Part shown: positions 1-9,291 of the stretch, in pieces
How the letters are laid out: each line of letters begins with the position of its first letter
Position numbering within the stretch: the first letter of the stretch is position 1
NCBI RefSeq assembly: GCF_003932955.1
Contig: NZ_QOVY01000004.1
Span: 1 to 64,000, forward strand
Source: Chryseobacterium sp. SC28
GTDB lineage: Bacteria; Bacteroidota; Bacteroidia; Flavobacteriales; Weeksellaceae
Direction of reading: 5' to 3'
Length of the DNA stretch: 64,000 nt
Notes under the pieces: model-generated
Told to the model about the DNA's origin: nothing
The model's database searches: none
What the model saw: the letters and a program-made list of their open reading frames with translations, nothing else
Translations under genes and position numbers: made by a program

Positions 1-138
1 TCTGATTTTCAGATAAATATACGAAAAATTATTTGAAAAACCAAATATAAAACCCTGAATTTCAGCAATTTAATGAAAATTATTTGAAATATTTTTTAAT
101 GCGTTTGGCCTGAATTGATGACAAAAATGCATCAAATG

Positions 139-723
139 TTAAATGTTTTTTAAAATCTCTTTGACTAATTCTTCGATGGAAATTTCCGGATTCTGATGCA
201 AAATTCGGTCTGCAATCTTCTCACTCACTTTCCGCGAAATCCCCAAAACTTCTAAAGCAGATAACGCCTCATTCTTTATTTTATTGTTTACAAGATTAGA
301 AAGTTTTTCTTCGGAAAGGCCGAATCCTCCTACCTTGTCGCGCAGATCTACAATTATCCGCTCCGCCGTTTTTACGCCTATTCCCTTGACTTTTTGGATG
401 AGTCCACTATTCCGCGAGAGGATGGCGCTGGCAGTGTCTGACAGACTGAGGGAAGAGAGTAAAATCAGTGCAGAAACCGGCCCCACGCCGTTAACACTTA
501 TTAACAGGTTGAACATTTCCTTTTCTTCTTTCGTAAAAAACCCATACAGCAGATGAGCATCCTCGCGGATGATTTGCTGTATATAAAGAAAAACCTCAGT
601 ATTCAATTTCAACTGGTGCGACGTCTGAAGGCTTAAATTTACATAATACCCGATGCCATTCACCTCAACGACGGCAAATGTTGGTGTCAGCTCCTGAACC
701 AAACCTCTTAAAGAATAAATCAT
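139..723 (-). CDS. ruvA: Holliday junction branch migration protein RuvA
   Basis: RuvA binds four-way Holliday junctions and loads the RuvB motor for branch migration during recombinational repair. The 194-residue product has the usual family length. It has the N-terminal OB-fold (starting MIYSLRGLVQ) and two helix-hairpin-helix motifs, around LISVNGVGPVSA and IQKVKGIGVKTAERII, followed by the flexible linker and small C-terminal domain III. I chose the ATG at 723 because the family begins MI(Y/F)SL; an upstream TTG at 732 would only add three residues. It lies 102 bases downstream of maeB on the same strand, separated by a hairpin at 770-801, so it may have its own promoter. ruvB is not in the window. 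Confidence 0.95.
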   Translation of the reverse strand: MIYSLRGLVQELTPTFAVVEVNGIGYYVNLSLQTSHQLKLNTEVFLYIQQIIREDAHLLYGFFTKEEKEMFNLLISVNGVGPVSALILLSSLSLSDTASAILSRNSGLIQKVKGIGVKTAERIIVDLRDKVGGFGLSEEKLSNLVNNKIKNEALSALEVLGISRKVSEKIADRILHQNPEISIEELVKEILKNI

Positions 724-769
724 TAAAATCAAAAATTGGATTTTGCGAAGATATAAATTAACTTAATGA

Positions 770-801
770 TAAAAGCCATCTTAGTAACTAAAATGGCTTT
801 T
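770..801 (-). terminator. Hairpin after maeB
   Basis: Arms AAAAGCCAT (771-779) and ATGGCTTTT (793-801) pair perfectly, and the 13-base loop can pair further (TTAGT with ACTAA). It lies 25 bases after the maeB stop codon. The T-tract on the minus strand is short, so it may terminate only partly and let some transcription through to ruvA. Confidence 0.55.
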
Positions 802-825
802 TATCTCTGTTGTAATTAACGGAAA

Positions 826-3108
826 CTACTTTTTCTCTTTCATCTGTGCATCCAAAACGGCAATTGTGGCAAGATTGACGATTTCGTCTACGCTGGATCG
901 CATCTGCAAAACGTGAACCGGATGATCCAGTCCCATCAAGATTGGACCAATGGTTTGTGCCGCTTTTATCCCTCTAATGATCTTATAAGAAAGATTGGCA
1001 CTTTCGAGATTGGGAAAAACCAGAACGTTCGCGGGATTGGTTCCCAATTTCGAGAAAGGATAATCGGCCAGATGATCGCTGTTTAGCGCAAAATCCGGCT
1101 GGATCTCGCCATCTACGATCATTTCGGGATATTTTTGATGAAGGATTTTCACCGCCTCCGCTACTTTTTTGGAAGAATCTGCTTTGGCGGAAAAATTCTC
1201 GTAGCCCAGCATTGCAATCCGTGGTTCGATGGCAAAAGATTTCACAGCTATTTCAGCCATTTTTGCAATTTCCACAAGATCTTCAACAGAAGGATTTTTA
1301 TTAATGGAGGTATCTGCGAAGAAAAGCGGTTTCTTTGCCGTAAGAATCATCATCATCGCCGCTGCTTTTTTTACCCCAGGTTTTTTAGGAATAATTTCCA
1401 AAATAGGTTTCAAAATCGAGGAATAGCTTTTGGAAAATCCTACAATCAGAGCGTCGGTGTCGCCGTGCTCCAACATCAAGGGCCCGAAGTAGTCGCGCTG
1501 GCGGACGTATCTTTTTGCCTTGTACTCGTTGACCCCTTTGCGATTTCTTTTATTCAAAAGTGTTTCGCGGTATTTTTTGCGGGTTTCTTTCTGTTCGTCA
1601 TCATTAGGATCAATAATGGGAATATCAAAATCCATCCCGTACTGCGTCATTCTTTCTTTGATGAGTCTCTTGCTGCCCAGCAAACTTGGATAGGCGATGC
1701 CTTCTTCCAGCAAGATTTGCGCGGCTTTCAGAATATTGTATTCTTCTCCGTTTCCGAGGGTCACTCTTTTCGGATTGGCTTTGGCGCGGTTTTGCATCAT
1801 TCGTACGAGTTTCTCGTCGCGTCCCATCCTGTCCAGCAGTTGCGTTTCGTATGCTTCGAAATCTTCAATCGGTTTTGCGGCAATGCCACTTTCCATCGCT
1901 GCTTTTGCAACAGCGATAGAAACTTTGGTGATCAATCGGTTATCAAAAGGTTTCGGGATGAAATAGTCTTTCCCGAAGCTTATATTGGTTACATTATACG
2001 CCAATTTTACCATTTCAGGAACGGGCTCTTTTGCCAATTCTGCCAAAGCATAGACCGATGCTACTTTCATTGCTTCGTTGATCCCTTTGGCCTGAACGTC
2101 TAGTGCGCCGCGGAAAATATACGGGAAACCCAAAACATTATTCACTTGGTTGGGAAAATCGCTTCTTCCGGTTGCCATCATCACATCCGGTCGGGTAGCG
2201 ATTGCGAGGTCATAGCTAATCTCCGGATCCGGATTGGCCAATGCAAATACGATCGGATTTTCTGCCATCGAAAGCAGCATCTCGGCGGTCATCACATTTC
2301 CTTTGGACAAACCGATGAAAACATCGGCACCTTTTAAGGCTTCTGCTAAAGTTTCTTTATCAGTTTGCGCTACAAAATTTAACTTTTCCGGAGTCAGGTT
2401 TTCTCTTCTGTGATGGATGACGCCTTTGCTATCGCACATCAAAATATTATTTTTGTCAAGCCCCAACGAAATATATAATTTTCCACAAGCCACTGCAGCT
2501 GCGCCGGCGCCGTTGATCACCATCTTCACTTCCCCGATTTTTTTGCCGGCAATCTCCAAAGCGTTGATCAAAGCAGCCGCAGAGATAATGGCGGTACCGT
2601 GCTGATCATCGTGCATCAACGGAATATCCAATTCCTCCTTCAACCTTTGTTCTATGTAAAAGGCTTCTGGTGCTTTGATGTCTTCCAGATTAATCCCACC
2701 AAATGTTGGTGCAATGGCTTTAACGGTCTCGATGAATTTATCCGGATCTTTCTCGTTGATTTCGATATCGAAAACATTGATGCCCGCAAATATTTTGAAG
2801 AGCAAACCTTTGCCTTCCATCACCGGTTTGGACGCTTCGGGACCGATATCTCCTAAACCTAAAACAGCGGTTCCGTTGGAGATTACGGCCACCAGATTTC
2901 CTTTGGATGTGTAGTCATAAACTTTCTGAGGATCGTCGTGGATTGCCATGCAAGGCACCGCAACGCCAGGCGAATATGCTAAAGAAAGGTCTCTTTGCGA
3001 CGAATGCGGTTTGGATGGAATGACCTCGGTTTTGCCTTTCGGTTCCTGACTGTGATAGTCTAAAGCGGCTTTATCGAACGCGATCTGATCTCTTGAAGTA
3101 GTTGACAT
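826..3108 (-). CDS. maeB: NADP-dependent malic enzyme with phosphotransacetylase-like domain
   Basis: This enzyme decarboxylates malate to pyruvate with NADP reduction, feeding gluconeogenesis and NADPH supply. The 760-residue length matches the long MaeB class. The malic enzyme domain covers about residues 1-430, with the typical [12 protein letters not shown] segment and the Rossmann stretch [16 protein letters not shown] phosphate acetyl/butyryltransferase-like domain covers about 435-760. In characterised long MaeB proteins that domain is regulatory, binding acetyl-CoA, rather than catalytic. It stands alone between a sugar kinase and ruvA. A TAnnTTTG box at 3240-3247 overlaps the stop codon of the kinase gene and would give a leader of roughly 125 bases. 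Confidence 0.95.
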   Translation of the reverse strand: MSTTSRDQIAFDKAALDYHSQEPKGKTEVIPSKPHSSQRDLSLAYSPGVAVPCMAIHDDPQKVYDYTSKGNLVAVISNGTAVLGLGDIGPEASKPVMEGKGLLFKIFAGINVFDIEINEKDPDKFIETVKAIAPTFGGINLEDIKAPEAFYIEQRLKEELDIPLMHDDQHGTAIISAAALINALEIAGKKIGEVKMVINGAGAAAVACGKLYISLGLDKNNILMCDSKGVIHHRRENLTPEKLNFVAQTDKETLAEALKGADVFIGLSKGNVMTAEMLLSMAENPIVFALANPDPEISYDLAIATRPDVMMATGRSDFPNQVNNVLGFPYIFRGALDVQAKGINEAMKVASVYALAELAKEPVPEMVKLAYNVTNISFGKDYFIPKPFDNRLITKVSIAVAKAAMESGIAAKPIEDFEAYETQLLDRMGRDEKLVRMMQNRAKANPKRVTLGNGEEYNILKAAQILLEEGIAYPSLLGSKRLIKERMTQYGMDFDIPIIDPNDDEQKETRKKYRETLLNKRNRKGVNEYKAKRYVRQRDYFGPLMLEHGDTDALIVGFSKSYSSILKPILEIIPKKPGVKKAAAMMMILTAKKPLFFADTSINKNPSVEDLVEIAKMAEIAVKSFAIEPRIAMLGYENFSAKADSSKKVAEAVKILHQKYPEMIVDGEIQPDFALNSDHLADYPFSKLGTNPANVLVFPNLESANLSYKIIRGIKAAQTIGPILMGLDHPVHVLQMRSSVDEIVNLATIAVLDAQMKEKK

Positions 3109-3239
3109 TTTTTAATTTCTTTTGCGTGAATCAATTTCAGAAATAATGATCCACAGGTTTTACTTTACAAGCCTCATAAAGTTGAAAAGTATGAGGTTAA
3201 AATTTCAGGAATAACAACGGAAATCCTTGAAATATTCTG

Positions 3240-3247
3240 CAAAGTTA
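3240..3247 (-). promoter_or_regulatory. Possible maeB promoter, -7 box TAACTTTG
   Basis: The minus strand reads TAACTTTG, a match to the Bacteroidota -7 element TAnnTTTG. It overlaps the last codon and stop codon of the upstream kinase gene. No TTG is seen at the expected -33 distance, so support is partial. Confidence 0.35.
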
Positions 3248-4105
3248 AAGTTTTGGAATGATATACTCGCGGTGATAATTTACCAGACTTTCGATCGGTT
3301 TCTGGACAACGGTGCCGATTTTGAAATGAAAATCTGAGGCTGCCGCCCGAAGTGTGTCTTCGAAGAAATACGCAATCGAGCCAATAAAATTGACCTCAGC
3401 CTGGCGGCACTCCTCGTACGGCATCACCTGAAACCCGAGGAAATTCTTGAGTTCTTTGTAGATGAAATTTTGAAAATAGGGATGCGTCTTTCTGTCCACA
3501 ATGAAGCGCGTAAAATCCGCCATGTAAGCATTTGCCCGCGGATTGTGATACATATTTTTGAGAAGATCATCAATATTAAGCTGATAAATCTCAGTAAACT
3601 GCTGGTGAAGATCCGGCGGCAGCTTTTTCATAAAATAATGGCGCACCAGCTGCTTGCCCATCGCGCTACCACTGCCCTCGTCGCCAATTAGGAAACCCAA
3701 AGAAGGCAGCTCGGTTTTTACGTTTTCCCCATCGAAATAGCATGCGTTGGAACCTGTGCCGAGAATGCAGACGATAGCCGGGACGCCCCGGTACGCCGCA
3801 TAAGCAGCAGCCAAAAGATCTTCTTTGACCCGAATTTGTGCTTTGGTGAAAACCTTTTGAATTTCCCGTTCTACGATGAGGCTGTTTTCTGAAGTGCCAC
3901 AGCCGGAGCCGTAAAAAAATATATTTTCCAGATAATCCCGAAACTTCGTTAGCGCCTGATTTTTTTCTAATTCCGGTGCTATCAGTTCGCCCTTGATGAT
4001 ATTGGGATTGAAGCCGATGGTCTCGGTCTTGAGCACTTCCGTACCATCATTTTCCAAGATAACCCAGTCGCATTTGGAAGATCCTCCGTCAACAATAGCA
4101 ATCAT
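3245..4105 (-). CDS. BadF/BadG/BcrA/BcrD-family ATPase, probable N-acetylhexosamine kinase
   Basis: The 286-residue protein belongs to the ASKHA kinase fold. The N-terminal phosphate-1 motif IVDGGSSKCDW includes Asp6 and the Gly pair. A second nucleotide-binding segment reads CILGTGSNACYF, and the adenosine segment reads GFLIGDEGSGSAMG. This pattern is typical of the N-acetylglucosamine kinase branch of the family, so it probably phosphorylates an amino sugar such as one released during murein or chitin turnover. The precise substrate cannot be read from sequence. It is followed by maeB after 136 bases and preceded by a small unknown gene. Related proteins in the family activate benzoyl-CoA or 2-hydroxyacyl-CoA enzymes, but no partner genes are present here. 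Confidence 0.85.
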   Translation of the reverse strand: MIAIVDGGSSKCDWVILENDGTEVLKTETIGFNPNIIKGELIAPELEKNQALTKFRDYLENIFFYGSGCGTSENSLIVEREIQKVFTKAQIRVKEDLLAAAYAAYRGVPAIVCILGTGSNACYFDGENVKTELPSLGFLIGDEGSGSAMGKQLVRHYFMKKLPPDLHQQFTEIYQLNIDDLLKNMYHNPRANAYMADFTRFIVDRKTHPYFQNFIYKELKNFLGFQVMPYEECRQAEVNFIGSIAYFFEDTLRAAASDFHFKIGTVVQKPIESLVNYHREYIIPKL

Positions 4106-4164
4106 ATAATATCTTTTTTAAAATGCTAAAGTAATGTTTTTTGCGAAGATTCTCTCTATTTTGG

Positions 4165-4413
4165 TTACTGCGGATCTTTGATGAGCCAGTCCTGTATCTC
4201 CTCTTCTAAGCAGGAGGTTTGCAGCTTTATGGCATTTATAAAATCGTCGGGGATGCTTTCGGAGGTTTGGTTGCTTTCCATATCCCAGAGTTCATCGGAC
4301 ATAAACTCGTATTCCGAATAGATTCTTTTGAACCTGGCGCTACTCTTTTCCAGCTCCTCAATTTTCTTTTGCTGAGGCTGAAATTTTCTGTACGGTCTGT
4401 TAGAATTTTTCAT
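4165..4413 (-). CDS. Small charged protein of unknown function
   Basis: I do not recognise this 82-residue protein. It starts with a basic stretch (MKNSNRPYRKFQPQQKK), is then mostly acidic and probably helical, and ends in the acidic EEEIQDWLIKDPQ. There is no signal peptide, membrane segment or cysteine motif beyond a single Cys. It lies 59 bases upstream of the BadF-type kinase on the same strand and could share its transcript. The codon pattern resembles the neighbours, which favours a real gene. No function is proposed. Confidence 0.6.
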   Translation of the reverse strand: MKNSNRPYRKFQPQQKKIEELEKSSARFKRIYSEYEFMSDELWDMESNQTSESIPDDFINAIKLQTSCLEEEIQDWLIKDPQ

Positions 4414-4472
4414 TGTTTTGTACTAATATTTTGTGGTGTGTGGTGTCTAAGCATACGATGAAAAAACGTCCC

Positions 4473-4490
4473 GGCTAAAATTTTAGAGCC
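4473..4490. repeat. 18-base palindrome in the divergent intergenic region
   Basis: GGCT and AGCC flank AAAATTTTAG, so the central 12 bases CTAAAATTTTAG form a perfect palindrome. It lies between the divergent starts at 4413 and 4676. It could be an operator or a small hairpin; nothing decides between these. Confidence 0.4.
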
Positions 4491-4659
4491 AGGATTCACT
4501 TAAAACATCGATAGGTATTAGGATTTTGACAATTATCGGCTTCAAAAGCAAACAATTATTCAATCAAATTGCTCGAATCATTAATAAAATAAAAGTAAAA
4601 ATATTTTTGATATAAAAAAATTATTTAACTATTATTTTAAAAACATTTAACTATTCGTA

Positions 4660-4667
4660 TAAATTTG
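4660..4667 (+). promoter_or_regulatory. -7 box TAAATTTG upstream of the GtrA gene
   Basis: TAAATTTG matches TAnnTTTG. Transcription should begin only a few bases before the ATG at 4676, implying an almost leaderless mRNA. A second match, TATTTTTG, occurs at 4602-4609 and would give a leader of about 60 bases. Neither has a TTG at the usual -33 spacing. Confidence 0.5.
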
Positions 4668-4675
4668 CAAGCGAA

Positions 4676-5134
4676 ATGAGACATCTAATCCTTCGCCATA
4701 AGCAAATTTTATTTTTCACCATTGCCGGTGGAATCAGTGCTGTCGTGGAGATCGGTAGTTTCAAGATTTTGAGCGTTTATCTTCCCAGAATTTTCATCGC
4801 CGAATATAATCTGTATGGCATCAAATATCCCTTCAGTAATATCTTGTCCACCAGTTGTGGCATCCTCACCAATTATTTCCTCAGCATTTGGTTTGTTTTT
4901 ACAAGAGGAAGATATTCTAAGCGCAGAGAATTTGCTTATTTTGTTTGTCTTTCTTTTGTTTCTACGTTTATCGGTTTGTTCCTATTCCAAATTCTTTATC
5001 ATTTTATTTTCAGAGATGCATTGGATTTGGGTATTTTTGTTGTGTCTCGCGAAATGATGAGTAAAATTGTTTCTATTGTGATAGTATCGCTGCTGAATTA
5101 TTCTATTAAGAAAAAAATGATATTTAACGGATAA
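4676..5134 (+). CDS. GtrA family membrane protein
   Basis: The 152-residue protein has four predicted membrane segments and the family's typical start, a short basic tail followed by FFTIAGGISAVVEIGSF. GtrA proteins are thought to assist transfer of lipid-linked sugars across the inner membrane in O-antigen glucosylation and arabinogalactan or teichoic acid decoration. No partner glycosyltransferase lies beside it. A PlsC-type acyltransferase follows after 21 bases, so the two probably share a transcript and may both serve envelope lipid or glycan synthesis. The ATG at 4676 is the only methionine before the first membrane segment. It lies 8 bases after a -7 box. Confidence 0.85.
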   Translation: MRHLILRHKQILFFTIAGGISAVVEIGSFKILSVYLPRIFIAEYNLYGIKYPFSNILSTSCGILTNYFLSIWFVFTRGRYSKRREFAYFVCLSFVSTFIGLFLFQILYHFIFRDALDLGIFVVSREMMSKIVSIVIVSLLNYSIKKKMIFNG

Positions 5135-5155
5135 AAATCTTATGTTGAAGTTGAT

Positions 5156-5893
5156 ATGAATTTGATCAAAGTTTTCTTGGTCTATCTCTGGCGCTTTTGG
5201 ATGATGGTCCTTGCCACCGTGCTGACCCTTATTTTCTTTTTGCCGGTCTATCTCCTATCCATCCGAAAGTCGCATTACAAAACCTGCTACTTCTTCATCC
5301 GGCTATGGGCCATGGGCATTTTCTATGGAACCGGTTTCCGGTATCGGATTATCAACAAAACCAATAAAAAAATCGATAAAAACCAAGCTTACGTCATCAT
5401 TAGCAACCACACTTCTCTGATGGATGTGATGCTGCCCTGCATCCTATTTCCCAATCATCCGCTTTGCTACGTTGGGAAAAAGGAATTGGAAAAAATCCCT
5501 GTCTTCGGAACAGTTTATAAACGTGTCTGCGTGATGGTCGACAGAAAAAGTGTTCGAAGCCGCGCCGAAGTTTACAGAAGATGTGCCGAGAGGATGCGAG
5601 AGGGACAAAGCATTGTTATCTTTCCCGAGGGCGGCGTGCCGGATGATCCCGCTGTAATACTCGACGATTTTAAAGATGGTGCCTTCATCCTTTCCACAAA
5701 ACATAAATTCCCGATTGCCGTCTATACCTTTGTAGGATTGAAAGAGATGTTTCCTTTTGACTACAAAAAAGGCTATCCCGGCAGAGTAGATGTCTATTTC
5801 AATGATATTCTGTGGCCCGAAGCGCCGCTGAAACAATTGAAAGAAAAAGCGCACGAGGAAATGCGACTGGCTCTCCTCGAGAAATTAAAATAA
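5156..5893 (+). CDS. Lysophospholipid acyltransferase family protein (PlsC-like)
   Basis: This is a likely 1-acyl-sn-glycerol-3-phosphate acyltransferase, which makes phosphatidic acid at the cytoplasmic membrane. The 245-residue protein has an N-terminal membrane hairpin (about residues 8-35). The catalytic motif I is NHTSLMD, with His85 and Asp90, and motif III is IFPEGG at about 155-160, where many homologues have FPEGTRS. The G-G variant and the following VPDD suggest a flavobacterial subfamily that might acylate a different lysolipid. It follows the GtrA gene by 21 bases. Substrate assignment is by family only. Confidence 0.85.
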   Translation: MNLIKVFLVYLWRFWMMVLATVLTLIFFLPVYLLSIRKSHYKTCYFFIRLWAMGIFYGTGFRYRIINKTNKKIDKNQAYVIISNHTSLMDVMLPCILFPNHPLCYVGKKELEKIPVFGTVYKRVCVMVDRKSVRSRAEVYRRCAERMREGQSIVIFPEGGVPDDPAVILDDFKDGAFILSTKHKFPIAVYTFVGLKEMFPFDYKKGYPGRVDVYFNDILWPEAPLKQLKEKAHEEMRLALLEKLK

Positions 5894-5928
5894 TTATTGT
5901 TAAATTAATTTAAAGTAGGGTTTTTGTT

Positions 5929-5936
5929 TATATTTG
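5929..5936 (+). promoter_or_regulatory. -7 box TATATTTG for the sugar transporter operon
   Basis: TATATTTG matches TAnnTTTG and lies 58 bases before the ATG at 5995. No TTG lies at the expected -33 distance. Confidence 0.45.
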
Positions 5937-5994
5937 TTAATCTTGAAATATTGTTAAAACACCAAAAAACAACACAACTAAAAATAATTGTAAT

Positions 5995-7275
5995 ATGACT
6001 ACTCAAACGAAAAGCCAAAGCTATGCTTTGCCAATTGCAATGATGTTTGCACTCTTTTTTATGATTGCCTTTGTGACCGGTTTGCAGAACCCAATGGGTG
6101 TAATTGTGAAAAACCAGTTTCACGCGAGCAATTTCTTGTCACAACTGGGGAATTTTGCCAATTTTATTGCGTACGCCTTTATGGGGATTCCGGCGGGAAT
6201 GATGCTTCAAAAAATTGGTTATAAAAAAACGGCACTTACTGCTATTTTAGTTGGGATTGCCGGTGTCGGCATTACTTATCTTTCCGGCCAATCGGGGAGT
6301 TTTCCGGTGTATCTTATCGGTGCATTTATTTCAGGTTTTTCGATGTGTATGTTGAATACAGTTGTGAACCCGATGCTCAATACGCTGGGCGGCGAGGGAA
6401 AAAAGGGAAATCAGCTTTTACAGTTTGGGGGAGCGCTCAATTCTATGGGTGCTACTATTGTTCCCGTCTTGGTGGGCTATCTTATGGGCGATGTCACCAG
6501 AGCCACTATTTCGGATGCAAATCCTGCGATATTTCTTGCCATCGGAATTTTTATTTTGGCGTTCTTAGTGCTATATCTGATGAAGATTCCGGAACCTCAC
6601 ATCATCAGAGAAAAGTCCTTAGAAAAAAATGCGCACAGCCCTCTATCTTTCAGACATTTCACTTTAGGAGCTTTAGCCATATTCGTCTATGTGGGAACCG
6701 AAGTGGGCATCCCCAATATCGCCAATCTCTACATGACCGGCGATTTAAAAATAAATGCCACCACAGCAGGTACGGTAGTAGGTACCTATTGGTTTTTGAT
6801 GCTCATAGGCAGACTGATCGGCGGCTTGCTTGGTGCCAAATTCTCCAGCAAGGCGATGCTTACGTTTGTCTCCCTATTAGCTCTATTAATGGTGACTTTG
6901 GCGATTCTCTTGCCCAAAGACCAAGTGGTGAGTATGCCGGTTTTTCGATCTGATATTTCTTTTGGACTTGCAGAGGTACCATTGAGCGTTACGTTGCTCG
7001 TGCTGTGTGGACTGTGTACCTCGGTAATGTGGGGCGGGATTTTCAATCTTGCAACTGCCGGACTCGGCAAATACACGGCTTCCGCATCCGGAATTTTTAT
7101 GGTGATGGTTTGCGGCGGTGGTATCATCCCGGCCATTCAAGGCTGGGCCGCAGATTTATTCGGCTACATAGAAAGCTATTGGGTCATTGTCATCTGCCTG
7201 CTGTATATTTTATTCTATGCCCTCGCCGGCAGTAAAAATGTTAACCCCGATATCCCTGTACAACAATTATTATGA
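5995..7275 (+). CDS. MFS sugar transporter (FucP/GluP-like)
   Basis: The 426-residue protein has 12 hydrophobic segments. Its layout resembles the fucose/glucose-galactose:proton symporter branch of the major facilitator family, with MIAFVTGLQNPMG in helix 1 and GIPAGMMLQKIGYKK at the helix 2-3 loop. It probably imports a hexose across the inner membrane. The next gene, a ROK kinase, overlaps it by four bases (ATGA), so uptake and phosphorylation are translationally coupled. This pairing supports a free-sugar substrate such as glucose, although the exact sugar is not decided by sequence. Confidence 0.85.
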   Translation: MTTQTKSQSYALPIAMMFALFFMIAFVTGLQNPMGVIVKNQFHASNFLSQLGNFANFIAYAFMGIPAGMMLQKIGYKKTALTAILVGIAGVGITYLSGQSGSFPVYLIGAFISGFSMCMLNTVVNPMLNTLGGEGKKGNQLLQFGGALNSMGATIVPVLVGYLMGDVTRATISDANPAIFLAIGIFILAFLVLYLMKIPEPHIIREKSLEKNAHSPLSFRHFTLGALAIFVYVGTEVGIPNIANLYMTGDLKINATTAGTVVGTYWFLMLIGRLIGGLLGAKFSSKAMLTFVSLLALLMVTLAILLPKDQVVSMPVFRSDISFGLAEVPLSVTLLVLCGLCTSVMWGGIFNLATAGLGKYTASASGIFMVMVCGGGIIPAIQGWAADLFGYIESYWVIVICLLYILFYALAGSKNVNPDIPVQQLL

Positions 7276-8225
7276 AAGAGACATTTGCAATAGGAATAGA
7301 CGTAGGCGGCACCAACACGAAGTTTGGCGTCGTGAACAAAAAAGGTCAAATTCTTGTCCAAGACCGGATAAAAACCAACGAAAAAGAGAATGTGGAGGGC
7401 TTCATCGAAGATCTTGCGGAAAAACTGCAACCTATGATTGACCAATACGGCGGCAAAGAAAACTTCGTCGGCATCGGTATGGGCGCTCCCAATGCCAATT
7501 ATTACAAAGGAACCATAGAATATGCCGCAAATCTGAAATGGAAAGGCATTATCCCAATGGCTGAAATCTTGGAGAAGAAATTCGGGATCGTCGCAAGACT
7601 CACCAATGATGCCAATGCAGCAGCAGTGGGAGAAATGAAGTACGGCGCGGCTAAAAACATGAAAGATTTTATCACCATCACCCTGGGAACCGGCGTGGGA
7701 AGCGGCATCATCATCGACGGAAAAATTGTGCTGGGTCACAATGGTTTTGCAGGCGAATTGGGACACGTCATCGTACGATACAACGGAAGACTGCACAAAG
7801 GAACAGGCCTGAAGGGCTCGCTGGAATCCTATGCGTCTGCCAGCGGACTGAGAGATACCGCCATAGAACTTCTGCAACGCAATCCCGAAACGCCCAGTCT
7901 CCTGAGAAATTACTCGATCGATGAGTTGACCAGCGAAACCGTCTTCCTGTGCGCTAAACAAGGTGACAAACTGGCAAACAACATTTTTGAATTTACCGGT
8001 AAGATTTTGGGCGAAGCCTTGGCTACCTTTGTGCTGTTTTCTGCCCCGGAAGCCATCGTCCTTTTTGGAGGACTTACCAAAGCCGGAGATCTCATTATGA
8101 AACCCACCCGCCAAGCTATGGAAGCCAACCTGCTCCAGGTATTTAAAAACCAGGTGAAGATTCTTTACAGCGATTTGAAAGAAGCCGATGCGGCTATTTT
8201 GGGCGCAAGTGCTTTGGTATGGTAA
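7272..8225 (+). CDS. ROK family sugar kinase, probable glucokinase, without the zinc-cysteine motif
   Basis: The 317-residue protein is a ROK kinase. The phosphate motif GIDVGGTNTKF is at residues 8-18, the catalytic Asp lies in LTNDANAAAVGE, and the substrate motif GELGHVIV is present. It probably phosphorylates the sugar delivered by the preceding transporter, with which it overlaps by four bases. It is unusual that the ROK zinc motif CxCGxxGCxE is replaced by LHKGTGLKGSLE: all the cysteines are gone, while the Gly framework and the final Glu remain. The kinase may therefore hold its substrate loop without zinc. The next gene starts inside its last codons. Confidence 0.85.
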   Translation: MKETFAIGIDVGGTNTKFGVVNKKGQILVQDRIKTNEKENVEGFIEDLAEKLQPMIDQYGGKENFVGIGMGAPNANYYKGTIEYAANLKWKGIIPMAEILEKKFGIVARLTNDANAAAVGEMKYGAAKNMKDFITITLGTGVGSGIIIDGKIVLGHNGFAGELGHVIVRYNGRLHKGTGLKGSLESYASASGLRDTAIELLQRNPETPSLLRNYSIDELTSETVFLCAKQGDKLANNIFEFTGKILGEALATFVLFSAPEAIVLFGGLTKAGDLIMKPTRQAMEANLLQVFKNQVKILYSDLKEADAAILGASALVW

Positions 8226-9262
8226 ATAAAATTCCACATAAAATCACATATTGGGCAATCATTTTGGTTGTCCAATTTTTGTTGTTCTACATCCTGTCGA
8301 AAACAGATTTTGCTGTCGCATTCTTCTCAAGGCTTTTTGAATGGAAAAAGAACTTGCACATCTTACTATTTTCCAAATTCGGGTTCTCTGCCGGCGACAT
8401 CCTCTATGCGGTTATTTCGCTCTATTCGATCTATGCCCTCATCAGTTTGATTCGGAAAAAGAAAAGCAAAATAGGGGTGCAATTACTAATTTTCATTAAT
8501 TTTTCATTCTTCGTCTATCAATGCTTCTGGGGAATGCTATACTTCCAACCTCCGATGATAGAAAAACTGCCAAAGAAAGAAATTTCGGACATCCAATTAA
8601 AAAACTTAGCCCTCCGATATCTTGATCTCTGCAAAGCAACAAGGGAAAGAACTTCCGAAGACCAAAACGGAATTTTCGTCATCAATGACCCGCGAGCTAT
8701 CTGCACAGAAATATTATTGCAACAAAAGAAATTACCTCGCGCATTGAGTGACAAAAGTCCTGTAGAGCATTTGTCGGTAAAGCCGAGTCTGTATAGCGGC
8801 TTAATGGATTATAGCGGGCTATTGGGCTACTACAATCCTTTCACTGCGGAGGCGCAATACAACCCGCACCTGCCATCTACCCAGCTTCCGTTTACCTTGG
8901 CGCACGAGATGTCTCACCAGCTTGGCTATGCGCGGGAGCAGGAAGCAAGCTTTGTGGCCTATTTGTGCGCAAAAGACTCCGACAATGTGGAATTGAAATA
9001 CTGCGCGCAACTGTATGTGCTTAAAAGTCTTCTAAGAAATCTGTCGGAAAATAATAAAGCATTTGTAAAAGATATTCTCTCGAAATATTCTGCGAAGATG
9101 AAGAGAGACCGGGCGAACGAGCTGCAGTTTTTTGAGAAACACGACAGTTTCTTGAATACGGTATTTGGATTTACAAACGATTTATTTTTAAAATCGAACC
9201 GGCAGGATGGGAGCATTACCTATTCTTATTTCATCGCTCTGCTGGTACGATATGAAGCATAA
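8219..9262 (+). CDS. DUF3810 family membrane protein with HExxH motif
   Basis: The 347-residue protein begins with two to three membrane segments (residues about 13-110). It continues with a soluble domain containing LAHEMSHQLGYAREQEASFVAYL. HEMSH fits the HExxH zinc-metallopeptidase motif, and the later EQEAS could supply the third ligand. It resembles the DUF3810 family of Bacteroidota, whose role is not established; an integral-membrane protease is an inference from the motif. It overlaps the ROK kinase gene by seven bases, so it is translationally coupled to the sugar operon without an obvious metabolic link. Confidence 0.8.
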   Translation: MVNKIPHKITYWAIILVVQFLLFYILSKTDFAVAFFSRLFEWKKNLHILLFSKFGFSAGDILYAVISLYSIYALISLIRKKKSKIGVQLLIFINFSFFVYQCFWGMLYFQPPMIEKLPKKEISDIQLKNLALRYLDLCKATRERTSEDQNGIFVINDPRAICTEILLQQKKLPRALSDKSPVEHLSVKPSLYSGLMDYSGLLGYYNPFTAEAQYNPHLPSTQLPFTLAHEMSHQLGYAREQEASFVAYLCAKDSDNVELKYCAQLYVLKSLLRNLSENNKAFVKDILSKYSAKMKRDRANELQFFEKHDSFLNTVFGFTNDLFLKSNRQDGSITYSYFIALLVRYEA

Positions 9263-9291
9263 AAAAAGAATCGCACACGAGGTACGATTCT
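9261..9291 (-). terminator. Hairpin followed by a T-run on the minus strand
   Basis: Arms AGAATCG (9267-9273) and CGATTCT (9285-9291) pair perfectly. On the minus strand the hairpin is followed directly by seven T residues, which is the form of an intrinsic terminator. No minus-strand gene precedes it, so it points to an unannotated minus-strand transcript. On the plus strand it lies just after the DUF3810 stop codon but lacks a T-run. Confidence 0.5.

Noticed and set aside
1135-2103. Long open frame on the plus strand opposite maeB (322 codons)
   Set aside because: The translation is Phe-, Arg- and Cys-rich and has no recognisable motif; it is a shadow of maeB.
7215-8237. Long open frame on the minus strand opposite the ROK kinase (340 codons)
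   Set aside because: It is fully antisense to a well-supported kinase, and its translation is rich in Phe, Ser, His and Gln with no family pattern. It comes from codon bias in the real gene.
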